Counted from the first letter of the stretch, positions 45,350 to 55,370 are shown. The stretch is 64,000 nucleotides of DNA from Nostoc sp. 'Lobaria pulmonaria (5183) cyanobiont' (GCF_002949795.1 NZ_CP026692.1:741501-805500), one strand, 5' to 3'. The notes: a model not told the origin generated them from the sequence alone. Numbers and translations: made by a program.

Positions 45350-46417
45350 ATGAGTCCCATAAAAATTACTATGTTGGGCGAAAGCTTGGAGCGCCAAGGT
45401 GGAATAGTTTCTGTGGAAAAGCTCATTCTTGAAGAAACTACCTCTGATATTCAAATTAAACATATTGCTACTTTACCGAATGGTTCTGCTATCCATAAAG
45501 TGTTAGTGTTTTTGCAGGCAATAGGTGAGTTATTTTGGAACTTATTAAACCAAAAGACTGACCTAATTCACATTCATGTTTCTGATAGAGGTAGCGCTTT
45601 TCGTCATTCAATCACTACTCTTATTGGTTGGCTATTTCAAAAACCAGTAATTATTCATACTCATAGTGCTGATTTTCATTTGTTTTACTCTAAACTACCT
45701 GAATGGCTTAAGCAGTGGCTAAGTTGGTCGTTTTGTAAATGTACCCGTTTCATTGTTTTATCAGATAGCTGGAAAAAATTCTATATTGAGAATCTTGGCT
45801 TGAAGTCAGAGCAAGTTATTGTTCTCCCTAACCCAGTAAAAATTCCCGCCCAAATTCCACAGCGAATAGATTCCAAACAGATATTTTTCTTATTTTTAGG
45901 GCGCATTGGTGAGCGCAAAGGTGCATTTGATTTAATTAAGGCATTTGCTTCTATACCTGCTCTTGAGCAAAGCCGAGCCAAGTTGGTTATGGCGGGGGAT
46001 GGAGATACAGAACAAGCTCGGAGTTTGATTCAAAGTCTAAATCTCATTGAGTACATCATTGTTCTTGACTGGGTAAACCAAGAAGAACGCGACGATCTTT
46101 TAACTAAAGCTGATGTATTTGTGTTACCTTCCTACAACGAAGGTCTGCCTATGGCATTACTAGAAGCAATGAGTTGGGGTTTGGCAGTTATCACTACCGC
46201 AGTTGGAGGAATACCCGAATTAGTTACTCAAAATCAGAATGGTTTGTTAGTTAATCCGGGGAATATTCAACAATTGTCAGAGGCAATGCAATCCTTAATT
46301 GCAGACGAAAATCTGAGAATATCTTTGGGAAGTAATGCACGAGTCAGAGTTAAAAACTTGGACATAAACAGTTATTTTACATATTTAAGATGCATATATA
46401 CAGCAGTTATCAATTAA
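45350..46417 (+). CDS. GT4 family glycosyltransferase
   Basis: 355 residues, GT-B fold of family GT4. The N-terminal domain has IKITMLGESLERQGGIVSVE, the C-terminal half FFLFLGRIGERKGAFDLIKAF and the donor-site EX7E motif within NEGLPMALLEAMSWGLAVI. It transfers a sugar from a nucleotide donor, probably in exopolysaccharide or lipid-linked glycan assembly. It has no membrane segment. It is followed after 216 bp by a WecB/TagA-type transferase, so the two probably work in the same polysaccharide pathway. Confidence 0.88.
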   Translation: MSPIKITMLGESLERQGGIVSVEKLILEETTSDIQIKHIATLPNGSAIHKVLVFLQAIGELFWNLLNQKTDLIHIHVSDRGSAFRHSITTLIGWLFQKPVIIHTHSADFHLFYSKLPEWLKQWLSWSFCKCTRFIVLSDSWKKFYIENLGLKSEQVIVLPNPVKIPAQIPQRIDSKQIFFLFLGRIGERKGAFDLIKAFASIPALEQSRAKLVMAGDGDTEQARSLIQSLNLIEYIIVLDWVNQEERDDLLTKADVFVLPSYNEGLPMALLEAMSWGLAVITTAVGGIPELVTQNQNGLLVNPGNIQQLSEAMQSLIADENLRISLGSNARVRVKNLDINSYFTYLRCIYTAVIN

Positions 46418-46633
46418 GAACCATCTTCATGAAAATAGTTTGAAGTGACTTACACTATGTCTTAAATACCGAACTTACAAACGACATAATTCATTCTGTA
46501 TAAGGATAATAGGCGTTAAAAAGGTATGGATTTAATATTAGGAAAAGTCAAGAAGCGATAAAGGTATTATTCTTTTGTTGTTTGCATTATTCTAAACTTG
46601 GTATACTGGCTAATAAATAAGGGAGGTGCAGAA

Positions 46634-47404
46634 ATGAAAACTTTTCCTGAAGTGAAGTTGTTTGATACAAGATTCCATAAAGTTAAAGTACAAGAATTAG
46701 TTGATTATTTAATAGAAGCAGCAAAAAACCAAAAAAAAACAGTTGTAGGACATGTGAATATCAGAGCAATGAATTTAGCTTATGAAAAGTCTTGGTATCG
46801 AGATTTTTTAAATAAGGCTGATTTAGTATTTTGTGACGGATTTGGTGTAATGGTAGGAGCTAGATTCAACGGTTATTCAATGCAATCTGCACATCGAATG
46901 ACAGCACCAGATTACATAGAAGATTTAGCATTAAGGTGTGAGAAAGAAAACCTTTCTTTATTTTTGTTAGCTGGAAAACCTGGCGTAGTTGATAAGGCAA
47001 TCACTAAATTAGTATCAATTGCGCCTAATTTACGCGTACAGGGACATCATGGTTATTTTGAAAAATCAGGAAAAGAGAATGATTTGGTAATAGAAAAAAT
47101 TAATATATTCCAACCAGATATTTTATATATTGGTTTTGGTATGCCGTTACAGGAACGCTGGATTTTAGATAACTTCAAGAAAATTGAAACTACTGTATTT
47201 TTACCTTTGGGTGCTTGTCTAGATTTTTATACTGACTCTATATATCGCGGGCCGCGTTGGCTGACTGATAATGGTCTGGAGTGGTTAATACGCTTAATTA
47301 CTGAACCGACTCGTCTAGCAGACCGTTATATTGTAGGCATTCCATTATTTTTTTATCGTCTAGTTAAACAGCGAATCGCTCAAGGAATGATCACAAATCG
47401 CTAA
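46634..47404 (+). CDS. WecB/TagA/CpsF family glycosyltransferase
   Basis: 256 residues of family GT26. Motifs: HVNIRAMNLAYE, ADLVFCDGFGVMVGA (with catalytic Asp), DYIEDLALRC, FGMPLQERW and GACLDFYTD. Such enzymes transfer N-acetylmannosamine-type or glucose-type sugars to lipid-linked carriers in capsule or exopolysaccharide synthesis. Start ATG 46634 is decided by GGGAGG 6-8 bp upstream; the frame to 46598 adds 12 unrelated residues. It lies on the same strand as the GT4 gene. Confidence 0.88.
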   Translation: MKTFPEVKLFDTRFHKVKVQELVDYLIEAAKNQKKTVVGHVNIRAMNLAYEKSWYRDFLNKADLVFCDGFGVMVGARFNGYSMQSAHRMTAPDYIEDLALRCEKENLSLFLLAGKPGVVDKAITKLVSIAPNLRVQGHHGYFEKSGKENDLVIEKINIFQPDILYIGFGMPLQERWILDNFKKIETTVFLPLGACLDFYTDSIYRGPRWLTDNGLEWLIRLITEPTRLADRYIVGIPLFFYRLVKQRIAQGMITNR

Positions 47405-47529
47405 ATAAATTTTTTCTAAATTTTGCATTTAGTTATGACCATGACTGCCCTAAATTGACCAATTGTTTTCTCTACGTCTGCTGCTAAGATTAGAATTAGA
47501 ATTGATGTGACATTCTTCTAGTAGCCAAA

Positions 47530-49374
47530 GTGCCAGACTCTCTGCCATTAAGCGATCGCTATCTTGCCTTAATCGATGAAATTGTCGAAACCACCCTCAA
47601 GGGCAAAATTAGCTCTGTAGAACAGGTGTATCAAATGCTGCTGAAAGGAATTACTTCCGGTACAGGGGAAGTCTTTGAGCTAGCTTTGAGCGATCGCCTG
47701 ACTACCTTCCAAAGCCAAATAGATAGTGAAAAAGACGAACTCAAGAAAGCTAAGGTGACTCGCAGTTTGAGAGCCATTAAGACGATTCAAAGTCAATGGC
47801 AACGCTTTTCAGAGCAAAACAAAGCCACAGAAGCGATCGCCTTCGCAGTTACAGAAATCACCACAGCCCCTGCTGCCGAGCGTCTAGCGACATTTATCCG
47901 AGTTACTGACCCGAATCAGAAGTATCCACTAAATTTACAACAGTTACAGCAGTTGTCAAAGGCATTGCTGCAATTTGCTCAGGCAGATGCTGATTTACAA
48001 CAATTTTCTGAAGGGATTACCCGTGGTTTAGCTTCTTGGCAGCGATTGCAAGACAACTTGCTCAGTTGGATGTACGAGCAAAAAGAATCTCTGGGGTTTG
48101 GCGGTGTACCGGGAGAACGTGGTCCTTGGGCAAGTTGGGCGAAACAACTTAATAGTGAGTTACCACAAGCACTGCTTCGCACCTTAGCTAGGGAAGAATC
48201 TGCAATAGAGTTTGCCGAGCGACAACGGGGGATTACCCTTAGAGATTGGGTAGAAATGGCATTGATTTTACAGTACTTGCAACGGGGACTAATTAACTGG
48301 TTTGACCAACAAGCTTACGATGTGAAAGCGGGGCCAAAGTTGTCCATTTCCACTTTTTTGACCTTTGCAGTGATTTGGAGTCAGTTAGCAAGTGGTTTTG
48401 GGAGTATTGGGACAGTATACAGCGATGCCTGTTCTCAAATCATGCTCCAGATTTTGCGAACCTTTGCCCAGCGTCCGTATTTTCCCTTTTACGGTGGGAT
48501 TTTTGCCTCTTTTACTGGTACTTATTTGCGAGATGCTTTAGATTATTTGGATGAACCTCTGCGACGAGGCGAGGGAACTCAAGAAAAGGCGCGAATTTTG
48601 ACCCTTTTAGGCTATTCCCAGCGTGCTTTGGGACAATACCAGCGCTCACTTGATTTTCATCAGCAGGCGCTAGAGATAGCCAGAAATGCAGGCGATCGCG
48701 CCTGTGAAATTGCCAATCTCAATCACCTCAGCCGTACCTACGTGCAACAGCAAAATTATCCTGAGGCAATTAACTACAGTCAACGAGCATTAATACTAAG
48801 TCGGCAAGCAGGCGATCGCACAGGAGAAGCAAACGCGCTGGTAAATTTAGGTTACAGCGAAGTCATGCAAGCTCAGGAATTGGAAAACCTAGAACCAGAA
48901 ACTTATGAAGCTGCAATTAACTATTTGGAACAAGGTTTAAAATTATCAGAAAAATTAGGCGATCTTCAAAGTAAAGCCTTATGTGTCAGCAGCTTAGGAA
49001 TTGCCTATTTAGTAATCGGAGAACACCAAACGGCAATTAAATATCTTGAAGATGGTTTTAAAACAGCGCAAGTTTCCGGCGATTTGTATCTCCAAGGGCG
49101 GAATTTAGCTTATTTGGCAGAAGCTTATTATCATCTACAAAATTCTGAAAAAACCATTTACACTGGCTGCTTGGGAATGTATCTTTTAGAGCAAATTGCT
49201 TCTAATGAGTGGCGACAACCAGCAGGGTTACTGACAATTTTACAAGGGCAAATTGGGGCAGAAGCTTTCCAAAAGTTCTTACAGCAACATCGCCCGAAAA
49301 TTATTGCGATTATCGGTGTAGATGGGTACGATCACATTCCGCAATTGTTAGAAGAATATCAGCAAGATATCTAA
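47530..49374 (+). CDS. TPR-repeat protein with an unknown N-terminal domain
   Basis: 614 residues from GTG 47530. Residues 1-345 have no recognised family: helix-rich, with EKKK-type charges and a region near 195-210 with GFGGVPGERGPWASWAKQL. Residues 360-560 hold about five TPR motifs (ARILTLLGYSQRALGQYQRS, CEIANLNHLSRTYVQQQNYPEA, EANALVNLGYSE, LCVSSLGIAYLVIGEHQTA), and the tail is conserved-looking. The protein is cytoplasmic and probably an adaptor. Start codon GTG, no clear ribosome binding site. Function unknown. Confidence 0.8.
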   Translation: MPDSLPLSDRYLALIDEIVETTLKGKISSVEQVYQMLLKGITSGTGEVFELALSDRLTTFQSQIDSEKDELKKAKVTRSLRAIKTIQSQWQRFSEQNKATEAIAFAVTEITTAPAAERLATFIRVTDPNQKYPLNLQQLQQLSKALLQFAQADADLQQFSEGITRGLASWQRLQDNLLSWMYEQKESLGFGGVPGERGPWASWAKQLNSELPQALLRTLAREESAIEFAERQRGITLRDWVEMALILQYLQRGLINWFDQQAYDVKAGPKLSISTFLTFAVIWSQLASGFGSIGTVYSDACSQIMLQILRTFAQRPYFPFYGGIFASFTGTYLRDALDYLDEPLRRGEGTQEKARILTLLGYSQRALGQYQRSLDFHQQALEIARNAGDRACEIANLNHLSRTYVQQQNYPEAINYSQRALILSRQAGDRTGEANALVNLGYSEVMQAQELENLEPETYEAAINYLEQGLKLSEKLGDLQSKALCVSSLGIAYLVIGEHQTAIKYLEDGFKTAQVSGDLYLQGRNLAYLAEAYYHLQNSEKTIYTGCLGMYLLEQIASNEWRQPAGLLTILQGQIGAEAFQKFLQQHRPKIIAIIGVDGYDHIPQLLEEYQQDI

Positions 49375-49521
49375 GAAAGATAAGGATTCAGACTTAATTG
49401 TTTTCAAGTTTGAGAAGAAAAGCAACAAATGCGTAGGCGTAGCCCGTCGTAGACATCGCTCAACTTTCAACTGAGGGACAATTTCTGATCGTGAGTTCTA
49501 GTAGCCCTGATGGTTTGACTG

Positions 49522-49818
49522 TTGCTAGTTTCGCTACTTCAGCAGGATTTTGCAGCCAAAAATGAGATTTACGATAAGCGTCTATGGACACCGATCGCAG
49601 CAGCTACTGGTGCGGCAGGCAACACCACAGCCCTAGTGGGTACACCAGAACAAGTAGCAGAAGCCTTAATTGATTATTACGATGCAGGAGTGACTACCTT
49701 GTTGATTCGGGGCTTTGATCCTTTAGAGGATGCGATCGCTTATGGGCGTGATGTCATTCCTTTAGTACGTGCAGAAGTCGCGCGAAGAGAACGGCAAACA
49801 GTGAGAGTCGGCGTTTAG
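49522..49818 (+). pseudogene. Remnant of a flavin-dependent (LLM/SsuD-type) monooxygenase
   Basis: 98 residues that match the C-terminal end of luciferase-like alkanesulfonate monooxygenases: KRLWTPIAAATGAAGNTTAL, VGTPEQVAEALIDYYDAG and GFDPLEDAIAYGRDVIPLVR. About 250 N-terminal residues with the flavin site are missing. Its stop codon overlaps the stop of the convergent MFS remnant by 3 bp (TTAG). The region 49375-49521 upstream has only a palindromic repeat. Confidence 0.75.
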
Positions 49819-50024
49819 CGACCGATCCAACGGCTCACTGCTGGCAGTTGTGCATAGAACGATAGCGCACCTAAAATACTCAGACTGCCACAGGCAATCA
49901 AGGCATTAGTCGCACCAAAATTATGTGCCAAAGTTCCAGTCAACAGATTCCCAAAGGGCATCATACCTACCATTGCTAGAGCATAAAAACTCATCACCCG
50001 TCCGCACTTATCCTCGGCAACTAT
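49815..50024 (-). pseudogene. C-terminal remnant of an MFS exporter
   Basis: Reads IVAEDKCGRVMSFYALAMVG then MMPFGNLLTGTLAHNFGATN and ALIACGSLSILGALSFYAQL, the last two helices of an EntS-like MFS_3 protein. Upstream the frame runs into a GGCGGGCTACGCCTACGCGC repeat (50036-50055), so the N-terminal part is gone. It does not overlap the pieces at 5361-5771, which come from the earlier part of the same family. Confidence 0.75.
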
Positions 50025-50145
50025 GCAATGCCTGCGGCGGGCTACGCCTACGCGCACTTCAAAGTAGTGGAATGAGGTTTTCTGACGACCAGACCATGTT
50101 TGCGATCACGTTGTGTAAAACCTTACTAATTTTGAGACTTCTCAC

Positions 50146-51498
50146 TCAAAGAAGTCCTGCTGATTCATATAATCGTTTGAGCATTGCTGAAATCTTCGTA
50201 CCATAATCCAAATCTGCTGACCACCGCCCTGATAGCTGATCGATTAATGGTGCAATCCCGCGTGTGACAAAGCGAAACCTTGGATCTACTACTTCTTGTA
50301 CCAAAGGTTCTAAACTAGCGTAAGCTTTCAAATGTTGGACGTGTGCCCTGACTCCAATTCTGGCACTTGGAAAAGACGCAGCCTCCGAACCACCACCGAT
50401 CGCACCTAAGCCTGCAAAGTTATTTTGCTCAGGTCTAATATCACCACCAAACCGTAAAAATCCAGTTTCTACACACATTTGGCAAAAGGAAATATCATAG
50501 TTCACTCCCTCTATACCTGCTTCTTCTCGATAAAGTTTTGGGATATCAGGAAACTTTGCTAAAGCATTTTCATTATTGTTTCTGAGGAATAATTGTAACT
50601 GTATTTCGGAAGTATTACCGTTTGACATTACCCGCGAAAATTGACCGGGGCAAACTACTAAATTCGAGCGCAAGCTGACAGTACGCGTTGCAGCATCCCA
50701 AGTGACTGCAACATTAAAATCTCGCAGTTCGATGGCTTTGACATAAACTATTTTGTGATAGGTAATCCGATTGACATTACCTGCTTTTGAAAGGTCAATT
50801 CGTAGAAGGTCTACTAAATCAATGGGGATGTAAGCATTACCATTAACTAAAACACCTTGCTCGGTGTAACTTTGTCCATTAATATTAATATTAATTGGCG
50901 GATAATTTGCTTCTGTTGGAGTTCCAGGAGTGGGGTCAATTACACGGCTCCAAGTCACCAATCCATCGACAATTCCCAAAGCAAAATCGCGGCGACGAGT
51001 TTGCAGTAAAGCCCGATCCTCTGGATTGCTAAGAAACCCCACTTGCATCACCAAAGCTGGCAGCGTTGTCTGGCGACAGAATGCTAAACTACCCAATCCA
51101 CTATCTGTATCTGGCTTGACTCCCCGATTCGGTAATTGGGGTACGCGGCGCAACAATCCTACTAGTAACTGTTCAGCATTACTCTTGCGATCGCTATTAT
51201 TAACAATGTAGAAAACGCTAGCCCCACGCACAGAAGGGCTGTTAGCTGCATTAGCTGCAATTTCTAGAGCGATATCACCCCGACGGCCGCGAGAATTGAT
51301 CCACGTGATAGTTTGGGTGGCGCTCAAGTCATCAGGAACCGCCAAAATTTCCAAACTCCGCGCTCTCAGTTCCGTGACAATCAAATCCCGCAGCAGAATC
51401 ATTTCTTTTGCTTCACTTGTACCACCTGCGATCGCACCTCGATCTATTCCTCCCGCTTCTTGGCCTCCATGAGCTGCTGATATAAAAATACGCCCCAT
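50146..51498 (-). CDS. Amidase_3-type cell-wall protein with altered active site
   Basis: 450 residues: an N-terminal N-acetylmuramoyl-L-alanine-amidase domain (1-190), a beta-rich middle (215-295) resembling copper-amine-oxidase N-domains, and a C-terminal region (300-450) like glucosaminidase domains. In the amidase domain His10 (AAHGG) and Glu29 remain, but the next Zn-ligand His is Ala81 (LEIAANA in place of xIHAxA), and the catalytic Glu of VEVGF is Gln152 (VMQVGFLSN). It has no signal peptide. Wall cleavage by this domain is therefore doubtful; the second domain may carry the activity. Confidence 0.82.
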   Translation of the reverse strand: MGRIFISAAHGGQEAGGIDRGAIAGGTSEAKEMILLRDLIVTELRARSLEILAVPDDLSATQTITWINSRGRRGDIALEIAANAANSPSVRGASVFYIVNNSDRKSNAEQLLVGLLRRVPQLPNRGVKPDTDSGLGSLAFCRQTTLPALVMQVGFLSNPEDRALLQTRRRDFALGIVDGLVTWSRVIDPTPGTPTEANYPPINININGQSYTEQGVLVNGNAYIPIDLVDLLRIDLSKAGNVNRITYHKIVYVKAIELRDFNVAVTWDAATRTVSLRSNLVVCPGQFSRVMSNGNTSEIQLQLFLRNNNENALAKFPDIPKLYREEAGIEGVNYDISFCQMCVETGFLRFGGDIRPEQNNFAGLGAIGGGSEAASFPSARIGVRAHVQHLKAYASLEPLVQEVVDPRFRFVTRGIAPLIDQLSGRWSADLDYGTKISAMLKRLYESAGLL

Positions 51499-51655
51499 TT
51501 TCAGTATTTCCTCTGATAAAATTAAGTTTAAGCAATTCTGTACATCATTCTTGGTCTAGCAACAAGAATATAATAGCGATCAGAAGTCTAAAGTCATTTG
51601 TCCTTTGGTATTTCTCCAAAGTTCATGACCAATGACCCTTCGGGTTCACCAGTTG

Positions 51656-51712
51656 CTCATGGGGGAAACCCCCAAGACCGCACTGGCTCACCAATGACTA
51701 ATGACTAATGAC
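51656..51712. repeat. Palindrome and heptamer repeat before dnaG
   Basis: TGGGGGAAACCCCCA (about 51660-51675) is part of a known-looking Nostoc repeat with AGTGC/GCACT arms. It is followed by heptamers AATGACT, AATGACT, AATGACA ending just before the dnaG start. Confidence 0.65.
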
Positions 51713-51718
51713 AAAGCT

Positions 51719-53674
51719 ATGCAAATCCCCCGCTTGCACCCAGACACAATTGAGGAAGTTAAACTACGGGCTGATATTGTAGATGTCGTGTCTGAATACG
51801 TAGTTTTACGCAAACGAGGAAAGGATTTCGTCGGTTTGTGTCCCTTCCATGATGAGAAATCTCCCAGTTTCACCGTTAGTCAAACCAAGCAAATGTACTA
51901 TTGCTTCGGCTGTCAAGCTGGGGGAAATGCGATTAAGTTTGTCATGGAGTTGGGAAAGCGTTCTTTTGCTGACGTGGTGCTGGATTTAGCACGGCGTTAC
52001 CAAGTACCTGTACAAACTCTCGAACCCGAACAACGCCAAGAATTACAGCGTCAGCTATCTTTGCGCGAGCAGTTATATGAAGTTCTAGCAACGTCCGCAC
52101 AGTTTTATCAACACGCCCTCAGACAATCCCAAGGGCAAAACGCACTTCAATATTTGCAATCTAACCGCCAACTCAAAGAAGAAATTATACAGCAATTTGG
52201 TTTAGGTTTTGCCCCCGCAGGTTGGGAAACTCTCTATCGTTATCTAATGGAAGATAAACATTACCCAGTGCAGATACTGGAAAAAGCGGGATTGATTAAG
52301 CCACGTAAGGAAGGAGGCGGTTATTATGATGTATTCCGCGATCGCTTGATGATTCCCATTCGTGATGTCCAAGGGCGCGTCATTGCCTTTGGTGGGAGAA
52401 CTCTAACTGATGAACAGCCTAAATATCTCAATTCACCAGAAACCGAACTTTTTAGTAAAGGTAAAACATTATTTGCCCTCGATCGAGCCAAAGATGGGAT
52501 TTCTCAACTCGATCAAGCGGTGGTGGTGGAGGGATATTTTGATGCGATCGCTCTCCACGCTGCTGGTATTAATAACGCCGTCGCCTCTCTCGGTACAGCA
52601 TTAAGTTTAGAACAAGTCCGGTTAATATTACGCTACACCGAATCGAAACAATTAGTACTAAATTTTGATGCTGATAAAGCTGGAACCAATGCAACCGAAC
52701 GGGCGATCGGTGAAATTGCCGAACTGGCATACAAGGGCGAAGTTCAGCTAAAGATTCTCAATTTACCCGATGGCAAAGATGCTGATGAATATTTGCACCA
52801 GCGAACTTCAGAAGATTATGGAGAACTGCTAAAAAATGCGCCACTTTGGCTAGACTGGCAGATTCAGCAAATTATTCAAGACCGAGACTTAAAACAGGCT
52901 ACTGATTTTCAGCAAGTAACTCAGCAAATAGTCAAATTACTTAAAAATATAGCTAACAGCGATACACGAAATTATTATGTTTCTTATTGTGCTGAAATAC
53001 TCAGCTTGGGAGATACCAGACTCATACCCCTAAGAGTCGAAAATCTGCTAACTCAAATTGCTCCGGCTGCGGCTACATACTCTAAGCCCGTGTCAGCGAA
53101 GAAAGCATGGGGAGGTGGTAAATCTCTACTCCCCATTTCCGACTCCTCACTGCCCACAGAACGCAGCCTTTTAGAACACGCAGAGGCTTTATTATTGCGA
53201 ATTTACTTGCATTGTCCCGAACAGCGTCAAATGATTGTTGACGAACTAGAGGAGCGAGATTTGCAATTTAGCCTTTCCCACCACCGATTTTTATGGCAAC
53301 AGATTTTAGAAATTTCATCCGGTGATGGAGAGACGAAAAACTTTGCGTCTCTACCAAATTTAATTTCCCGCCTCCAAGATCGGTTCTTAGAATTTGACAG
53401 CGAGATCGGGTTAATTTCTCATTTATTTCATGTGGATGAAAAAAACCAGAAAGAAATACTGCGGACTCCGCAAGTAGTTCAAGCTGCGATCGCTTGTATG
53501 GATTTAGTGATGCTTGAAAAACGCTATCGTCACTTTTTGGAACTATGGCAACAAACCGATCCAGAAGCTGAACCAGAGCGGTATCAATATTATTATCAGG
53601 CTTTCTACGCTGAAAAAATCAAGCTTCAACAAATAGACCGACAACGTTTATTTTCCATCACAGAGCTAATTTGA
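51719..53674 (+). CDS. dnaG: DNA primase
   Basis: A 651-residue DnaG from ATG 51719 (MQIPRLHPDTIEEVK, the usual cyanobacterial start; the frame to 51701 lies in repeat DNA). Zinc finger: Cys41, His44, Cys62, Cys65. The core begins near 120; the TOPRIM domain has VVVEGYFDAIALHAAGI, VASLGTAL and NFDADKAGTNA (acidic metal residues). The C-terminal 200 residues bind the DnaB helicase. It makes RNA primers for replication. The gene stands alone in this window with no sigma factor next to it. Confidence 0.95.
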   Translation: MQIPRLHPDTIEEVKLRADIVDVVSEYVVLRKRGKDFVGLCPFHDEKSPSFTVSQTKQMYYCFGCQAGGNAIKFVMELGKRSFADVVLDLARRYQVPVQTLEPEQRQELQRQLSLREQLYEVLATSAQFYQHALRQSQGQNALQYLQSNRQLKEEIIQQFGLGFAPAGWETLYRYLMEDKHYPVQILEKAGLIKPRKEGGGYYDVFRDRLMIPIRDVQGRVIAFGGRTLTDEQPKYLNSPETELFSKGKTLFALDRAKDGISQLDQAVVVEGYFDAIALHAAGINNAVASLGTALSLEQVRLILRYTESKQLVLNFDADKAGTNATERAIGEIAELAYKGEVQLKILNLPDGKDADEYLHQRTSEDYGELLKNAPLWLDWQIQQIIQDRDLKQATDFQQVTQQIVKLLKNIANSDTRNYYVSYCAEILSLGDTRLIPLRVENLLTQIAPAAATYSKPVSAKKAWGGGKSLLPISDSSLPTERSLLEHAEALLLRIYLHCPEQRQMIVDELEERDLQFSLSHHRFLWQQILEISSGDGETKNFASLPNLISRLQDRFLEFDSEIGLISHLFHVDEKNQKEILRTPQVVQAAIACMDLVMLEKRYRHFLELWQQTDPEAEPERYQYYYQAFYAEKIKLQQIDRQRLFSITELI

Positions 53675-53869
53675 CACAATAGCAATACTTTCAGTCTTTA
53701 CTCTTTGCTAATCCCGATTGAACCTTCATCAACACTCAATTGCTGCATCTAATCTATCAACTGCGATCGCACGCCATACCCAGGAGGGAATTGACTGTTG
53801 CCAGCCGTTCTGCTGAGTTACAACTGGTCCGGCGATGTAACGTCTCTACACACCATAAAATCCTACGTT

Positions 53870-54646
53870 ATGAATAATATTTCGACAAGCAATAATTGGG
53901 ACACTTCCCTTTACGAAGATAAACACGCCTTCGTCTGGCAGTATGGCGAAGACTTATTGAAATTACTCAACCCTCAGCCAAGAGAATCGATTTTGGATCT
54001 TGGTTGCGGTACTGGACAACTCACAGAAAAAATTGCCCAAGCTGGTGCTGAAGTAATGGGAGTTGATAGCGCACCTGCGATGATTGAAAAGGCAAAAGAA
54101 AACTATCCCCATATCCGCTTTGATGTTGCGGATGCGACAAATTTTCAAGTTAAACAGCCTTTTGATGCTGTGTTTTCCAACGCTGTATTACATTGGGTGA
54201 AACAAGCAGATAGCGCGATCGGCTCCATACATCAAGCTCTAAAACCCGGAGGACGTTTTGTGGCAGAGTTTGGCGGTAGGGGGAATGTAAAGGCGATCAC
54301 CACAGCTTTATACAGTGCTTTAGAGTCCATTGGTATCCCTCAGGCACAAGTAGAGAATCCTTGGTATTACCCCAGTATTGGCGAATACAGCAGCCTGTTA
54401 GAACAGCAAGGCTTTGATGTCATTTATGCTATCCTGTTTCCTCGCCCAACTCCCCTAGCAGAGGGAGAAGCTGGCATCGCAAACTGGATTAAAATGTTCG
54501 CCAGCCCTTTTTTAGCAGGACTTTCACCTGAGCAACAAATACAAATAATTTCCGTCGTTGAGGAATATCTGAAGCCAACACTATATCAACAAGGAACTTG
54601 GACAGCAGATTATCGAAGAATTCGCATCGTTGCCATTAAACTATAA
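53870..54646 (+). CDS. Class I SAM-dependent methyltransferase
   Basis: 258 residues from ATG 53870. Motif I is ILDLGCGTGQLTEKI (about residues 42-56), followed by GVDSAPAMIEKA (motif post I), DAVFSNAVLHWV (motif II, aconitate-methyltransferase-like) and LKPGGRFVAEFGG. The pattern resembles trans-aconitate or UbiE-type small-molecule methyltransferases. The substrate is unknown. The upstream in-frame start at 53798 would add 24 residues of no family character. It stands alone. Confidence 0.85.
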   Translation: MNNISTSNNWDTSLYEDKHAFVWQYGEDLLKLLNPQPRESILDLGCGTGQLTEKIAQAGAEVMGVDSAPAMIEKAKENYPHIRFDVADATNFQVKQPFDAVFSNAVLHWVKQADSAIGSIHQALKPGGRFVAEFGGRGNVKAITTALYSALESIGIPQAQVENPWYYPSIGEYSSLLEQQGFDVIYAILFPRPTPLAEGEAGIANWIKMFASPFLAGLSPEQQIQIISVVEEYLKPTLYQQGTWTADYRRIRIVAIKL

Positions 54647-54707
54647 AATGTACGATTTTTTACTAGTGCCTTAATTACGAATTACGAATTACGAATTAGT
54701 ATCAGTT

Positions 54708-55259
54708 ATGCATATACCTAAATTGTGCGATCGCCCTTGGCCTTGGCGCAGCCATCGCCAGACATTATTTTCATTACTACTAACTATTAGCCTCACCACT
54801 TTACTAGTCCCGCCTTCATTAGCACAAACCCCCTCAATCCCGTCGCCTTCTAGTGCGCCTTTAGAACTAGACTTATTGACCAAGCCAAAAGACTATATAA
54901 TCACAGCTACCACCATTCATCCAGAACGATTAACCATTCCCAGTTTATGGTGGGCACAACAAAACTCTGAAAAAAAGCTATTGGATAATTGGATAGCATA
55001 TCCAGCTTCTAACAAAGAACCTGCACGAGTAGACTTGATCGTGAATCAGCAAATTTGGAGCTTACTAGACAATATAGAGCGCTATAACTTTGTAAATCGC
55101 TTGGGTAGCGCTGCACGGAACTTTGGTTACAACGTCCGGGTATTTAATTATCAAAAAGAACCCTTGGCAACCTACACTTGCAACTTTAGTACAAGTCCAG
55201 CTTTATGCAGTATCCAAACCACTATTAAGAACAAGATAGGGTTACAGCGTTCTTTGTAG
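54708..55259 (+). CDS. Exported cyanobacterial protein of unknown function
   Basis: 183 residues with a signal peptide (residues 17-40, TLFSLLLTISLTTLLVPPSLAQ, cleavage after LAQ). The mature part has TIHPERLTIPSLWWAQQN, a stretch YPASNKEPARVDLIVNQQIW, and a C-terminal Cys pair (YTCNFSTSPALC) that may form a disulfide. No domain is recognised. It lies directly behind a heptamer repeat (54673-54697) and has no close ribosome binding site. Conserved-looking composition supports it as a real gene. Confidence 0.7.
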   Translation: MHIPKLCDRPWPWRSHRQTLFSLLLTISLTTLLVPPSLAQTPSIPSPSSAPLELDLLTKPKDYIITATTIHPERLTIPSLWWAQQNSEKKLLDNWIAYPASNKEPARVDLIVNQQIWSLLDNIERYNFVNRLGSAARNFGYNVRVFNYQKEPLATYTCNFSTSPALCSIQTTIKNKIGLQRSL

Positions 55260-55274
55260 AAAAAAGGGAGTAAG

Positions 55275-55365
55275 AATTTTAGATTTTAGATTTTAGATTT
55301 TAGATTTTGGATTAAATTTCAATCTAAAATTATCAATCCAAAATCTAAAATTGAATTGCCCAATT
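55275..55365. repeat. AT-rich short repeats with inverted copies
   Basis: A heptamer-like run of ATTTTAG units (55280-55311) is followed by AATCTAAAAT and ATCCAAAATCTAAAATTG blocks, which form long inverted pairs between two convergent genes. It may act as a bidirectional terminator, but no clear stem with T run stands out. Confidence 0.6.
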
Positions 55366-55370
55366 CCCAA

